A stretch of 51,538 nucleotides of DNA, taken from NCBI GenBank assembly GCA_024683955.1, contig JAIKXS010000032.1, positions 1-51,538 on the forward strand, written 5' to 3'. Below are positions 16,065 through 27,285 of this stretch, in pieces. Within the stretch, counting starts at the first letter, position 1. Each line of letters opens with the position of its first letter. The stretch comes from Desulfovibrio sp. (GTDB lineage Bacteria; Desulfobacterota; Desulfovibrionia; Desulfovibrionales; Desulfovibrionaceae). Both the position numbers and the translations under genes were made by a program. The notes below the pieces were generated by a model, which was not told where the DNA came from, searched no databases, and was given only the letters and a program-made list of their open reading frames with translations.

Positions 16065-18689
16065 ATGGAACAGACAGAAAAGACGACAGCGCCTCTTGAA
16101 GAAATGATAGATCGGGTCAGGCAGGCGCAGGCCGTATATGCCCACTTCTCTCAGGAACAGGTGGACGAAATTTTTCACCACGCGGCCTCTGTTGCGACGG
16201 CGAACCGCATTCCCCTTGCCAAAATGGCCGTTGAAGAAACGGGCATGGGGCTTTTCGAGGACAAGGTGATCAAAAACCACTTTTCCTCGGAATATATCTA
16301 TAATCAGTACAAGGATACCAAGACCTGCGGCATCATCGAGGACGACAAGGTTTCCGGCTTCCGTCAGATTGCGGCACCGCTCGGCATCGTTGCCGGCATC
16401 ATTCCGACGACCAATCCGACGTCCACCACTATTTTTAAGGCGTTGCTTTGCCTGAAAACGCGCAACGGGATCATCTTTTCGCCCCATCCGCGTGCGAAAA
16501 ACTGCACGAAGCAGGCCGCCATGGTGATTCTTAAGGCAGCGGTCGAGGCCGGGGCCCCGAAAGACATTATCGCCTGCCTTGAGAATCCCACTCTTGACGA
16601 CACCCATTATCTCATGAGCCACGTCAACCTGATCCTTGCGACAGGCGGGGCGGGTATGGTGAAGGCGGCCTACAGCTCCGGTTCGCCTGCCATCGGCGTT
16701 GGAAGCGGTAACACTCCCGTCGTCATAGACGAGTCAGCCGACGTCAAAATGGCGGTCAACTCCATTCTGCTCAGCAAGACCTTTGATAACGGTCTCATAT
16801 GCGCATCCGAACAGACAATACTTGCCCACGCGTCCATCGCCGATGCCCTGCGCGAGGAATTCCTTCGCCGGGGTGCCTTTTTTGCCAATGAGGAGGAAGC
16901 GGAGAAACTGAAGAATGTCATCTTTGTAAACGGCAAGCTCAATAACGCCATCGTCGGTCAGTCGGCCGCGAAGATCGCGTCGCTCGCGGATATCAGTGTG
17001 CCCGAGCAGACCAAGGTGCTCATTGCCGAACGCGATGCCATTGATCCTCTTGATCCCTTTGCCCACGAAAAGCTCTCGCCGGTTCTCGGCTTCTACCGCA
17101 TGTCCGATTTTCAGGAGCTTGTCTCTAACGCTCAGAAGCTCGTTGAACTTGGCGGTGCAGGGCACACGTCCGTCCTCTACGTGAACGAGACCGAAGAAGA
17201 ACGTATTCATCTTTTTGAGAAAACCATGACCACAGGCCGCGTTCTGATAAACATGCCGGCCTCCCAGGGTGCCATCGGTGACGTGTACAATTTCCGCATC
17301 GCTCCTTCCCTGACCCTTGGGTGCGGAAGCTGGGGCGGAAATTCTGTGAGCGAGAACATCGGAGTAAAGCACCTTATGAACGTAAAATCTGTTGCCGCGC
17401 GTCGTGAAAACATGCTCTGGTTCCGTGTTCCTCCGAAGATTTATTTCAAGCTCGGAGCCCTGGAGCCCGCTCTTCATGAATACAAGGACCGTCGCAGGGC
17501 ATGCATCATCACCGACAAGACCATGGTCAGTCTGGGACATGTCGACCGCGTCTGCGATGTCCTGACCAAGATGGGAATGGATGTGCGTATTTTTGCGGAC
17601 GTGAACCCGGATCCTGATATCGCCACGGCTGAAAAGGCTCTCAGCCTTGTGAATTCCTTCCAGCCTGACATGTTCGTTGCCCTTGGCGGTGGATCCCCCA
17701 TGGACGCTGCAAAAATCGTCTGGCTCATGTACGAGGTGCCGAGCATCAAATTCGGCGATATCGCCCTGCGGTTCATGGACATCAGAAAACGTGTTGTTTC
17801 CTTCCCGGATCTCGGGAAGAAGGCCGTCATGGTCGCCATTCCGACAACATCTGGTACCGGCAGCGAGGTCACGCCCTTTGCCGTCATTACAGACAGCAAG
17901 ACCGGTGTGAAGTATCCCGTGACGGACTACGCCCTGACGCCTGACATGGCCATTGTCGATCCGGCCTTTATCATGGATTTGCCGAAATCCCTTATTGCCA
18001 ACGCCGGTATCGACGTTCTGACCCATGCCATCGAGGCGTACACCTCCACCATGGCCACAAACTTCGCCGACGGTCAGGCCATGGAGGCCATCCGTCTTAT
18101 CTTCAAATACCTCCGCCGTTCATACGAGGGAGGAGAAGATCGCCTGGTTCCCCGTGAAAAGGTCCATTATGCCGCAACCATGGCCGGTATGGCGTTCGCA
18201 AACGCCTTCCTCGGGGTCTGCCATTCCATGGCCCACGCCCTAGGAAGCTATCTCCATATCCCCCACGGACTTGCCAATGCCCTCATGCTCTCCTACGTCA
18301 TCGAGTACAATGCGACCGACACACCCACGAAACAGGGGATGATGCCACAGTACAAGTACCCATGGGTCAAGGGGCGGTACGCGCGTATTGCTGATATGCT
18401 CCACCTTGCTGACGACATCAAGGGGGACAGCCCGGAGGACAGAGCCGTCAAGACCGCTCGCCTTGTCCGTGCCATTGAGGCCCTGAAGAAGGATGTGGGA
18501 ATTCCCGCCTCCATCAGGGATGCCGGCGTAGCTGAGGCTGATTTCCTGGCCCTGCTCGACACGCTGAGTGAACAGGCCTTCGACGATCAGTGCACGAGTG
18601 CCAACCCGCGCTACCCGCTTGTTGCCGAAATCCGCGAGCTCTATCGCAAAGCCTACTACGGCGAACCGCTTCGTGCCTTCAGCATGTAG
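16065..18689 (+). CDS. adhE: Bifunctional aldehyde/alcohol dehydrogenase AdhE
   Basis: 874 residues in two halves. Residues 1-440 are an acylating aldehyde dehydrogenase with PTTNPTSTTIFKALL, GVGSGNTPVVID and the catalytic Cys in DNGLICASEQ. Residues 455-870 are an iron-dependent alcohol dehydrogenase with ALGGGSPMDAAKI, PTTSGTGSEVTPFAV, AGIDVLTHAIEAY and the metal-binding HSMAHALG then HIPHGLANA. It interconverts acetyl-CoA, acetaldehyde and ethanol with NADH. The ATG at 16065 is preferred because GAGGA lies eight bases upstream; an ATG five codons earlier has no ribosome-binding site. In D. vulgaris the Flx-Hdr genes are linked to an alcohol dehydrogenase; here AdhE lies 3.6 kb away on the other strand. 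Confidence 0.95.
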   Translation: MEQTEKTTAPLEEMIDRVRQAQAVYAHFSQEQVDEIFHHAASVATANRIPLAKMAVEETGMGLFEDKVIKNHFSSEYIYNQYKDTKTCGIIEDDKVSGFRQIAAPLGIVAGIIPTTNPTSTTIFKALLCLKTRNGIIFSPHPRAKNCTKQAAMVILKAAVEAGAPKDIIACLENPTLDDTHYLMSHVNLILATGGAGMVKAAYSSGSPAIGVGSGNTPVVIDESADVKMAVNSILLSKTFDNGLICASEQTILAHASIADALREEFLRRGAFFANEEEAEKLKNVIFVNGKLNNAIVGQSAAKIASLADISVPEQTKVLIAERDAIDPLDPFAHEKLSPVLGFYRMSDFQELVSNAQKLVELGGAGHTSVLYVNETEEERIHLFEKTMTTGRVLINMPASQGAIGDVYNFRIAPSLTLGCGSWGGNSVSENIGVKHLMNVKSVAARRENMLWFRVPPKIYFKLGALEPALHEYKDRRRACIITDKTMVSLGHVDRVCDVLTKMGMDVRIFADVNPDPDIATAEKALSLVNSFQPDMFVALGGGSPMDAAKIVWLMYEVPSIKFGDIALRFMDIRKRVVSFPDLGKKAVMVAIPTTSGTGSEVTPFAVITDSKTGVKYPVTDYALTPDMAIVDPAFIMDLPKSLIANAGIDVLTHAIEAYTSTMATNFADGQAMEAIRLIFKYLRRSYEGGEDRLVPREKVHYAATMAGMAFANAFLGVCHSMAHALGSYLHIPHGLANALMLSYVIEYNATDTPTKQGMMPQYKYPWVKGRYARIADMLHLADDIKGDSPEDRAVKTARLVRAIEALKKDVGIPASIRDAGVAEADFLALLDTLSEQAFDDQCTSANPRYPLVAEIRELYRKAYYGEPLRAFSM

Positions 18690-18716
18690 CTGATCCGCGG
18701 AAGAGACCGTCTTTTA

Positions 18717-18747
18717 GCAGGGGTGCCCAGAAAAAGGGCACCCCTGC
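18717..18747 (+). terminator. Perfect hairpin after adhE
   Basis: GCAGGGGTGCCC and GGGCACCCCTGC form a perfect 12-bp stem with a 7-nt loop, 27 bp past the adhE stop. No T-tract follows, so termination may need Rho, but the stem is very stable. Confidence 0.6.
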
Positions 18748-18886
18748 CGAAGGTTCCCGACACGCCCCCTGACGTTCTCTTGACCGCAAAAAAATTTGTC
18801 CTGGTCCGAAAAGAGTCGTTGGTTCGAAAAGGGAATCCGGACTCTTTCCTCCCGATTGATGCCCACCTTTCCTTAGGAGGCCCTGT

Positions 18887-20659
18887 ATGCTTGATCCTGT
18901 TCACAATCCTGACTGGAAAATTGCCCAAGACGCCGAAACGCGCATGAAGAGTATTGAGCAGATCGGAGAGGAGCTCGGGCTCCGTCCCGAGGAACTGCTT
19001 CCCTACGGACGCCATATCGCCAAAATCGATGAAAAAGCCGTACGCACACGTCTTGCCGATGCACCGCGCGGCAAATATATAGATGTCACGGCCATAACCC
19101 CGACACCTCTTGGTGAAGGCAAATCCACCTCGACCATCGGTCTTGTCGAAGGCCTTGCCAAACGGAAGAAACGGGTTTCAGCCGCCATCAGACAGCCGTC
19201 TGGCGGTCCCACCATGGGCATGAAGGGCTCGGCAGCGGGGGGCGGTCTTGCACAGTGCATTCCCCTGACCCCGTATTCCCTGAACTTTACGGGCGACATC
19301 CACGCCATCAGTGCGGCCCACAATCTGGCCATGGTCGCGCTTACCGCCCGTATGCAGCATGAGCGCAACTACACCGATGAGCGTCTTATGAAGCTCTCCG
19401 GCATGCCGAGACTCAACATCGATCCGACACGCGTCCCCTTTGGCTTTGTCATGGACTTTTGTGTTCAGGCCCTGCGCAACGTCATCATCGGCATTGAAGG
19501 CGACGGTCGGAAGAATGACGGGTTCATGATGCGCTCGCATTTTGACATCACCGTGGCTTCGGAGGTCATGAGCATTCTTTCCATCGCCCATGATCTCAGG
19601 GATTTGCGTGCCCGTCTCGGAAAAATCGTTGTGGCCTATGACCGCAGCGGCAAGCCCGTGACCACCAGTGATCTTGAGGTTGCCGGTGCCATGACGGCAT
19701 GGCTCTTAGAAGCGGCAAAACCCAATCTGATCCAGACCCTTGAGGGACAGCCTGTCCTTGTCCACACGGGCCCCTTTGGCAACATTGCCCTTGGGCAGAG
19801 CTCCGTCATCGCGGATATGGTCGCGACAAAGCTTTCCGATATCCATGTGACGGAATCCGGCTTTGCCGCTGACATGGGCTTTGAGAAATTCTGGAACATC
19901 AAGTGCCACCACAGCGGTCTTATTCCTGACTGTGCCGTCATCGTTGCCACCGTGCGCTCCCTTAAAAGCCACGGCGGAGCACCGCAGCCGAAGCCCGGTC
20001 TGCCCCTTCCCGACGAATATCTCCACGAAAACGTGGGTATGGTTGAAAAGGGAGTTGTCAACCTTCTCCACCATATCGGGACCGTGAAGAAATCAGGGCT
20101 GCCGGCCGTTGTCTGCATTAATAAATTTCACACGGATACCAGGGAGGAGGTTGCGGCCATCCGACGTGCCTGCGAAGAGGCCGGTGCCCGCGTGGCCATT
20201 TCCGAGCACTGGGAGAAGGGGGGCGACGGAGCGCTTGAGCTTGCCGATGCCGTCCTTGACGCTCTGGAGGAACCGGTTGCATTCACACCTCTCTACGACT
20301 GGCATTCGCCGATAAAGGATCGTATCGAGCGCATTGCGAAGGAAGTGTACGGCGCTGACGGCGTTGACTACACCTCTCTTGCCTCGGAACGCATTGCTTC
20401 CTTTGAGGAGAGGCCCGACAGCCATGAGCTTGGCATCTGCATGGTCAAAACGCAGTATTCGCTCTCCGATGACCCATCCAAGAAGGGAGCTCCAAAAGGC
20501 TGGCGTCTTCATGTCCGTGACTGCATCTGCTTTGGCGGGGCAGGTCTTGTCTGCCCTGTTGCCGGCGATATTTCACTCATGCCCGGAACAGGCTCAAACC
20601 CGGCTTTCAGACGGATAGATGTAGACTGCGAAACAGGCCAGGTATCGGGGCTTTTCTAG
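18887..20659 (+). CDS. fhs: Formate-tetrahydrofolate ligase
   Basis: 590 residues. The P-loop is TPTPLGEGKSTSTIGLVEGL near residue 70, followed by RQPSGGPTMGMKGSAAGGG, the family signature, and FNIDPTRV-type residues (LNIDPTRVPFGFVMDF). HTGPFGNIALGQSS and the C-terminal GDISLMPGTGSNPA are also typical. It makes 10-formyl-THF from formate, THF and ATP, linking formate to C1 and purine metabolism. AGGAGG sits eight bases before ATG. The preceding 190 bp holds the adhE hairpin and a GGT(C/T)CGAAAAG direct repeat; no clear promoter was found. Confidence 0.95.
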   Translation: MLDPVHNPDWKIAQDAETRMKSIEQIGEELGLRPEELLPYGRHIAKIDEKAVRTRLADAPRGKYIDVTAITPTPLGEGKSTSTIGLVEGLAKRKKRVSAAIRQPSGGPTMGMKGSAAGGGLAQCIPLTPYSLNFTGDIHAISAAHNLAMVALTARMQHERNYTDERLMKLSGMPRLNIDPTRVPFGFVMDFCVQALRNVIIGIEGDGRKNDGFMMRSHFDITVASEVMSILSIAHDLRDLRARLGKIVVAYDRSGKPVTTSDLEVAGAMTAWLLEAAKPNLIQTLEGQPVLVHTGPFGNIALGQSSVIADMVATKLSDIHVTESGFAADMGFEKFWNIKCHHSGLIPDCAVIVATVRSLKSHGGAPQPKPGLPLPDEYLHENVGMVEKGVVNLLHHIGTVKKSGLPAVVCINKFHTDTREEVAAIRRACEEAGARVAISEHWEKGGDGALELADAVLDALEEPVAFTPLYDWHSPIKDRIERIAKEVYGADGVDYTSLASERIASFEERPDSHELGICMVKTQYSLSDDPSKKGAPKGWRLHVRDCICFGGAGLVCPVAGDISLMPGTGSNPAFRRIDVDCETGQVSGLF

Positions 20660-21146
20660 CTTCGCGCCCTTTCTCGTTTAACGGGAAAAAATCCCTGTAC
20701 TCCCGGCGGACTGCCGAGACCCGGTTTTATCGGCGCCGTCCTCATGACACTGGACGGCGCCCCGGGAAGAAACGTTCCCCGTGGCACGGAACGATTTTCC
20801 GGATATTCTCCTTCTTCTGTCCTGCCACTCTTCACATCCTTTGTTCCCCTGCAGAACATGTTGTGCGCTATTTGTTCTGAACCCTATGTTGTCATTCGGA
20901 AAGAAGCTGTTCAGTACGTTTTGATTGTGGGCGGTACGTTCTGCCTCAGGACCATGTCCCCAAGAGTGATCCAACTCTTGTCTTCAGCAGAATCGTTCAT
21001 ATGCTGAAAGACGGAATCCTTCACGGGGTTCTGATCGGCAGGACCTTTTCGCGGAGGATATGTGCTCCTTACCGGCCATGGAGCCCTTCAGGGAAGGCCT
21101 CCGTACGGCTCACACACTCAGCAGCAGCCATACAAAAAAGGCGCCT
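20660..21146. other. Intergenic region after fhs
   Basis: 487 bp without a credible gene. It contains a 10-bp perfect hairpin at 20732-20761 and no recognisable promoter or RNA family. Confidence 0.5.
20732..20761 (+). terminator. Hairpin downstream of fhs
   Basis: GGCGCCGTCC and GGACGGCGCC pair perfectly over 10 bp with a 10-nt loop, about 75 bp past the fhs stop. No T-tract follows. Confidence 0.45.
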
Positions 21147-22208
21147 ATGACCACGAAAACGCCACGCGTTGTCGTCATTGATGACAGCAAGCTTAAACAG
21201 GCCTTTCTGAAAAATATTCTTGCGCAGGATTATACCGTTTTTACGTTTTCCAGCGTCAAGGAGGCTCTTCCCCATCTCGAATCCATCGCTCCGTCGTGTT
21301 TCCTGATGGACATGGAGCGTCCAGGCGAAGATCCCGTTTCCTCTATTCAGAGCATACGCAGCATTCCCTCAATCAGTGAAGTTCCCATTGTCATGATCAC
21401 GTCCATAAACGATGTGGAAAGTGAGGAACTTCTGCTTCAATGCGGCTGTGACGACTATGTGGGGAACCGCTTTGCCCCGAAGGTCATCTGTTCCCGTGTC
21501 ACCCATCTTGTTGAACTCTACGGCTACCGCAAGGAACTTGAAAAACGCGTTGAGGAAAAAATGCAGAGCGTCATGGAGTTGCAGGACGCCATCATGCTCA
21601 TGCTGTCGGATCTCGTTGAATGTCGGGACACCTTGACCAGCGGACATGCCCGCAGAACACGCGCCTATGCCAGCTGCCTCATGAAACAGATGCTTGCCGA
21701 GGGAAGCTATAAAGATCAGCTCACCAACGACTTTGTACGGGATCTTATCCGGGCAGCTCCACTTCACGACGTGGGAAAAGTCGGTATTCCCGACGACATT
21801 CTGAACAAGCCTGCCCAGCTTTCCGAGGTGGAATTCGAGGCCATGAAGCGCCATACCATCATTGGAGCCCAGGCCATCCGTCACGCCATAATGAAAATTC
21901 ACGACAATTCCTTCCTAAAAATCCTGCAGGATATTGCCTTCACCCATCATGAACGCTGGGACGGCAGTGGTTACCCTCTGGGACTTCGGGAAGAGAGCAT
22001 CCCCCTTGCCGGACGCATCATGGCCATTCCCGATGTGTATGATGCCCTTGTTTCGACGCGGCCCTACAAGGAACCGTTTTCACACGAAAAAGCGCTTTCC
22101 ATCATTAAAAAGAACATTGGAACCCACTTTGATCCCCTTATAGGCAATGCATTTCTCCACTGTGAACAGCAGTTCAAGGAGATTTCACAGACATACAAGG
22201 ACATGTAG
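21147..22208 (+). CDS. Response regulator: REC-HD-GYP c-di-GMP phosphodiesterase
   Basis: 353 residues. Residues 8-125 are a receiver domain with VVVIDDSKLKQ and the phosphoacceptor Asp in CFLMDMERPG, although the usual Lys near the end of the domain is not obvious (VGNRFAPKVI is in its place). After a short coiled coil (residues 130-155) comes HD-GYP: TSGHARRTRAYA, PLHDVGKVGIPDDILNKP, HHERWDGSGYPLGL and DVYDALVSTRPYK, with all catalytic residues. The family degrades c-di-GMP in the cytoplasm under control of a histidine kinase, none of which is nearby. ATG at 21147 has AAGG upstream; the frame's upstream extension shows no domain. Confidence 0.9.
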   Translation: MTTKTPRVVVIDDSKLKQAFLKNILAQDYTVFTFSSVKEALPHLESIAPSCFLMDMERPGEDPVSSIQSIRSIPSISEVPIVMITSINDVESEELLLQCGCDDYVGNRFAPKVICSRVTHLVELYGYRKELEKRVEEKMQSVMELQDAIMLMLSDLVECRDTLTSGHARRTRAYASCLMKQMLAEGSYKDQLTNDFVRDLIRAAPLHDVGKVGIPDDILNKPAQLSEVEFEAMKRHTIIGAQAIRHAIMKIHDNSFLKILQDIAFTHHERWDGSGYPLGLREESIPLAGRIMAIPDVYDALVSTRPYKEPFSHEKALSIIKKNIGTHFDPLIGNAFLHCEQQFKEISQTYKDM

Positions 22209-22410
22209 ACACGCCGTTGCGCCGTCGCTTTCCATGCTCCGCCGTCAGAGACCAGGTTGCACCGTGGTCTTGCTGGGAACGCGCGGAGACCTTCCCCGTC
22301 TCTCCCTTCTGCCCGTTCAGAGAACGACTGACCTTTGCCGTGCCACCCCCTTTCCCCTGCACGTTCTGCCCCTCTGTCTGAAGATCCCCGAAATGCATTC
22401 ATCATAACAA

Positions 22411-22460
22411 AGCACCCCGCATCCGTCGGATACCGTGGTGTCCGGATTTCCGGGGCTTTT
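22411..22460. terminator. Imperfect hairpin between convergent genes
   Basis: CCCCG-C-ATCCG pairs with CGGAT-TTC-CGGGG, flanked on the plus strand by AGC/GCT and followed by CTTTTAAT. It lies between the ends of the HD-GYP gene and the minus-strand hydrolase, a natural place for a terminator used from both sides. Confidence 0.45.
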
Positions 22461-22480
22461 AATAAGTTCATGGGTGGATA

Positions 22481-23332
22481 TTAAGAAGCATCCGCCTTTC
22501 TTGACCAGGAAAAGGTGTACGGAGAAGGGGTCTCGTAGTCGTATGACCAGTACCTCTGCCACGGCCCCGTGTGGCCAAGCCCCGGAACTTGCAAAAAAAG
22601 AGCCTTTTCACCAACGGCTTTGCAGAACTCAAGGGTTCCGCGGTGGGAAATCACTGTGTCATGAGCTCCAAGAAGGTGACGCTGAGGAAGGGAGACAAGC
22701 TTTCCGCACACGTTCATGGGATCCCGGGACGGATCAAAAGGTGTGAGATCATGTTCCTGAACCCATCGTCCGAGATTGAGGTTTCCCGCACAGCTTGCAA
22801 AAAAGCGCACATCAGTACGTCGGGCCGCAAGCAGTGCCGCAAGGGTTCCTCCGCCAGAAAAGCCGACGAGAACCGTTCCTTTCGCACCAAACAGGTGGAG
22901 AGCGCGGTCGATCACGAGCATGCAGGCAGAGAGAACTTCCTCCCCAAAGCGTTCTTCCGTCCAGAAGATTTCCGGACAGGGAAACGCCGTGTTGTCAAGA
23001 TACTGGCCCGGCCTTGCAAGGTAGAGAACGTGGGCGCCAGTATGATCGCCCAGGGCGAGACGGAGGGCTACGGGATAGCGGGGGGTTGGATCCGGTGAAA
23101 CTCTTGTTGCCGAAAGGAAACTGTGTCCGTCTCCTTCAATGTAGACGTGGAGGGGTTTTCCGATTTCCCCCCGGCGCAGAAGGGAGAAAAGAGAAAAGAA
23201 GGGGGTGTCGTGTATCACTTCCGTAAAGCCAAGGGGGACTGCCTCTTCCGTTGCCAGCGTACGCGCATTTTTTCCGGCACACTGGCAGAGCAGGAGTGGC
23301 AATATCAAGAGGAGAAGAAGGCTTTTTGGCAT
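22481..23332 (-). CDS. Putative lipoprotein of the alpha/beta-hydrolase fold
   Basis: 283 residues. The N-terminus is a signal peptide (PKSLLLLLILPLLL) followed by a Cys-Gln-Cys-Ala-Gly lipobox-like site, so the protein is probably lipid-anchored outside the cytoplasm. The nucleophile elbow VGFSGGGTLAALLAA lies near residue 160, the likely acid in LLGAHDTVI near 230 and the His in GLGHTGPW near 260, giving a complete Ser-Asp-His triad. Substrate unknown; esterase activity on envelope lipids or polysaccharide acyl groups is possible. It follows the WcbI-like gene by 16 bp, so the two are probably co-expressed. Confidence 0.7.
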   Translation of the reverse strand: MPKSLLLLLILPLLLCQCAGKNARTLATEEAVPLGFTEVIHDTPFFSLFSLLRRGEIGKPLHVYIEGDGHSFLSATRVSPDPTPRYPVALRLALGDHTGAHVLYLARPGQYLDNTAFPCPEIFWTEERFGEEVLSACMLVIDRALHLFGAKGTVLVGFSGGGTLAALLAARRTDVRFFASCAGNLNLGRWVQEHDLTPFDPSRDPMNVCGKLVSLPQRHLLGAHDTVISHRGTLEFCKAVGEKALFLQVPGLGHTGPWQRYWSYDYETPSPYTFSWSRKADAS

Positions 23333-23348
23333 CGTGCTTCTGTGGTCG

Positions 23349-24218
23349 TTACGTTTGAAACGTCCTTTTCAGCGGCTCTTGAGCGTGTTCACCATTGTTC
23401 CACTCGCGCAGAAAGGCAGGGAGATTTGTTACGCCGTGGAGACGGCAGGCGATATAGGCCGAAACAAACTCCGCATGGGTGTGCCTGCTTCCAAAGAGCG
23501 GATAGGTCACGTTTTTTCCCGTGAAGGAAAGACCGAGACGCCGTCCGACTTCCGGGTGGACGGGCACGCAGAACTCCGCGTCGGGGTGTCTGAACTGTGT
23601 TTTCACACGGGGCGGAAGAGGTGAAAACCCGAGAAGAGAAAGAATGGCGTCGGCCACATGAAGGGTCAACCGGACGGCGGGGTGATTCACGGTATAAAAG
23701 AGCATTTCCTCCTGCCAGTATTCTTCAAGAACCCCTGTGTAGGACACCGGAAGAGAACGTTCCTTTTCCCGCTCAATGGCAAGGGAGTCCATGGCTGTCT
23801 TTTCCACACCGTCAAATTCCTCGAGACGTCCCTTGCAGTAAATAGCATGGATCATGTGCGGTTCGAGGGCGCGGGCAAAAAGGTCTTCAAGAACGGAGTC
23901 GGCAAAATCAATAAGGTGGGGGGCACTGAACCAGAAGGGCCAGTAGCCCTTGAAAAACATGTTGGGGATGGGAACAGCCATCGTTTTTGCCGGCAGCCTG
24001 GCAAGAAAGGAGGCGGTAGAGTAGTCGTTGAAATGGGGACCGAGATACTGATAGAGATAGAGGGATGTGCGGTCCAGTTCTTCCTGGGTTATGGGTTCAC
24101 GGACATAGTTCACCACGTGGCGCACGGTAAAGCGGCGGGCAAAATCCGGATGGGAGAGTAGAAGATCCCTCAGGGGTGCGCCCTGGCAGTTGGCATGGAG
24201 AAGACAGTGTTCCGGCAT
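23349..24218 (-). CDS. WcbI-like polysaccharide biosynthesis protein
   Basis: 289 residues beginning HCLLHANCQGAPLRDLLLSH, which resembles the GNCQ-type opening of WcbI, a CoA-binding putative acetyltransferase from capsule clusters. Further features such as YLYQYLGPHFNDYSTASFL and a conserved FPIPNMFFKGYWP-like stretch (VPIPNMFFKGYWPFW) fit the same family. Cytoplasmic, no signal peptide. Not in a capsule cluster here; its neighbours are a small membrane protein upstream (9 bp gap) and a lipoprotein hydrolase downstream. Confidence 0.65.
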   Translation of the reverse strand: MPEHCLLHANCQGAPLRDLLLSHPDFARRFTVRHVVNYVREPITQEELDRTSLYLYQYLGPHFNDYSTASFLARLPAKTMAVPIPNMFFKGYWPFWFSAPHLIDFADSVLEDLFARALEPHMIHAIYCKGRLEEFDGVEKTAMDSLAIEREKERSLPVSYTGVLEEYWQEEMLFYTVNHPAVRLTLHVADAILSLLGFSPLPPRVKTQFRHPDAEFCVPVHPEVGRRLGLSFTGKNVTYPLFGSRHTHAEFVSAYIACRLHGVTNLPAFLREWNNGEHAQEPLKRTFQT

Positions 24219-24227
24219 GGAGGGAAC

Positions 24228-24461
24228 TCAGGAAATGAACCACCAGAGAAAGATGGCGGAGAGAATAACGACCGCAATGGCCAGGATCAGGCGCAGATTC
24301 TGGTTCCAGGCGAGCAGGTGAAGGGAACTTATATCCTCTTCATCAAGATCAAGGTCGTCCGTTATGTCCCTGTGGTGCGCCTGGGGAATGGGGGCTTCGT
24401 TTCCAATGCCCGGCATGGCGACGGAAGGCTCTTCCTTTTGAGGTTCTTTGTTGTCAGGCAT
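24228..24461 (-). CDS. Small tail-anchored membrane protein
   Basis: 77 residues: an acidic, Pro-rich soluble part (TDDLDLDEEDISSL) and a single C-terminal membrane segment, LILAIAVVILSAIFLWWF. GGAGG lies six bases before the ATG, a strong ribosome-binding site. I do not recognise a family. It is 21 bp after the nuclease gene and 9 bp before the WcbI-like gene. Confidence 0.65.
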   Translation of the reverse strand: MPDNKEPQKEEPSVAMPGIGNEAPIPQAHHRDITDDLDLDEEDISSLHLLAWNQNLRLILAIAVVILSAIFLWWFIS

Positions 24462-24482
24462 GGTTGCCTCCGAACACTGTAT

Positions 24483-25155
24483 CTAGCGGGCCTTTGGCCA
24501 AAACGGACAGACACGCGCCGGGGCGAAGCCCGCCAGAAAGGCGTCCATCAGCGTGCCGAAGTATACCCGGTTTCTGGGCTTGATCTTTTGCGCATGGGCG
24601 CAGTCCAACGGAAAAAAACGCAGACTTTCCCGGTTGCCTATGTAATTCTCCGCCGCAACAGGGCTCCGCAGAAGTTCTTCCCAGAGGCCCGCCCGTTCAT
24701 TTATGGCCTCCCTCTGCAATTTGAGGAGGCGTTCCTGGAGCGCCGGCAAAAGATCTCCGTGGGGATAAAAATAGGCAGAACCCTGACGGACCATGAGGTC
24801 GGAGACGGACTGACCGTCGGGAAGACGGAGATCCGAAATGATGCGTCCGTACCTGTCTTTCTCTCCGACACTTGCCTCCTCAAGAAGAACCTTCTGACCG
24901 GCAACAAGTCCTTCGAGATCCTTTTTGGACTGGCGCGCGTAGAACTGCTCGGCCGTTTCCCCGTGGGCGAGTTCCGGAGTGTCGATCCCGGCAAGTCGAA
25001 CGACCCGGCGGTCCATGAGCTTGACCGTGTCTCCATCAAAGCAACGGGCCACCGTTGCCCTGTTTTCTTCGGCGCAGGAATCCCCGAACGCCCAAAGAAG
25101 GACAACGAGAATGAGGAGAAGAACGGCCCCTTTTTTTCCGGTGGAACCAGAAAAC

Positions 25156-25166
<11 letters not shown>
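24483..25166 (-). CDS. Secreted staphylococcal-nuclease-like protein
   Basis: 227 residues. Residues 12-32 are a hydrophobic signal or anchor ([15 protein letters not shown]), then the SNase domain: [36 protein letters not shown] and [16 protein letters not shown] supply the Asp, Arg and Glu equivalents of the known active site. A C-terminal extension of 50 residues contains three cysteines. The ATG at 25166 lies inside the last codons of rpoD (11-bp overlap, ATGAAAACTGA), so translation is probably coupled to rpoD; an upstream extension antiparallel-free but inside rpoD is not credible. Role: nuclease in the periplasm or outside. Confidence 0.8.
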
Positions 25167-26926
<1,760 letters not shown>

Positions 26927-26934
<8 letters not shown>

Positions 26935-27001
26935 CAAGCATTTGTTCAGCGTCCTGTCTCAGAATGGCAGAGAGGAAACGCTGCTCCCGTTGTAGATCCA
27001 T
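26927..27001 (-). CDS. Possible 24-codon leader ORF overlapping the rpoD start
   Basis: [20 protein letters not shown] followed by MLDE and a TAA that lies seven bases inside rpoD. Such an overlap could load ribosomes on rpoD, which lacks its own Shine-Dalgarno. Against it, this ORF has no ribosome-binding site either, since a T9 run precedes its ATG. It could equally be the end of a 67-codon frame starting with GTG at 27130. Confidence 0.25.
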
Positions 27002-27285
27002 GAAAAAAAAAGACCGCAAGAAGACGGAGATATCCCGTCCGTGGCAGGAAGGGCTTCTGTACGGTTCGCTGCATGGCGGTAAAAGGAAGTCTCCGGGATT
27101 CCGGCCCGATATGGAGTGAACGGCGCTCACCCGCCCTTTCCCGCAGAGAATGTGACGCGACGGGATGAGTGGCGGAACGGCGTCAGGGGATGTGCGATTC
27201 GTTATTGCAATGCGCAGCAGGGGATTTCTTCGGATAAAAGAAGGGGGCGTCTCTTCACAAAAGGGGAGGGGACGGTCAGAAATTC
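26938..27285. other. dnaG-rpoD spacer
   Basis: About 350 bp between dnaG and rpoD. On the minus strand it has a 5-bp GACGG/CCGTC hairpin followed, after a gap, by nine T residues, and the short ORF described separately. No consensus promoter: TTGTGA-N17-TTATCC is the best match and is weak. Confidence 0.5.

Noticed and set aside
16734-18026. 430-codon minus-strand open frame antisense to adhE
   Set aside because: Shadow of adhE; His/Asp-rich composition typical of an antisense frame and no family features.
18780-18810. TTGACC as a promoter of fhs
   Set aside because: No -10 element at the right distance (GGTCCG is there).
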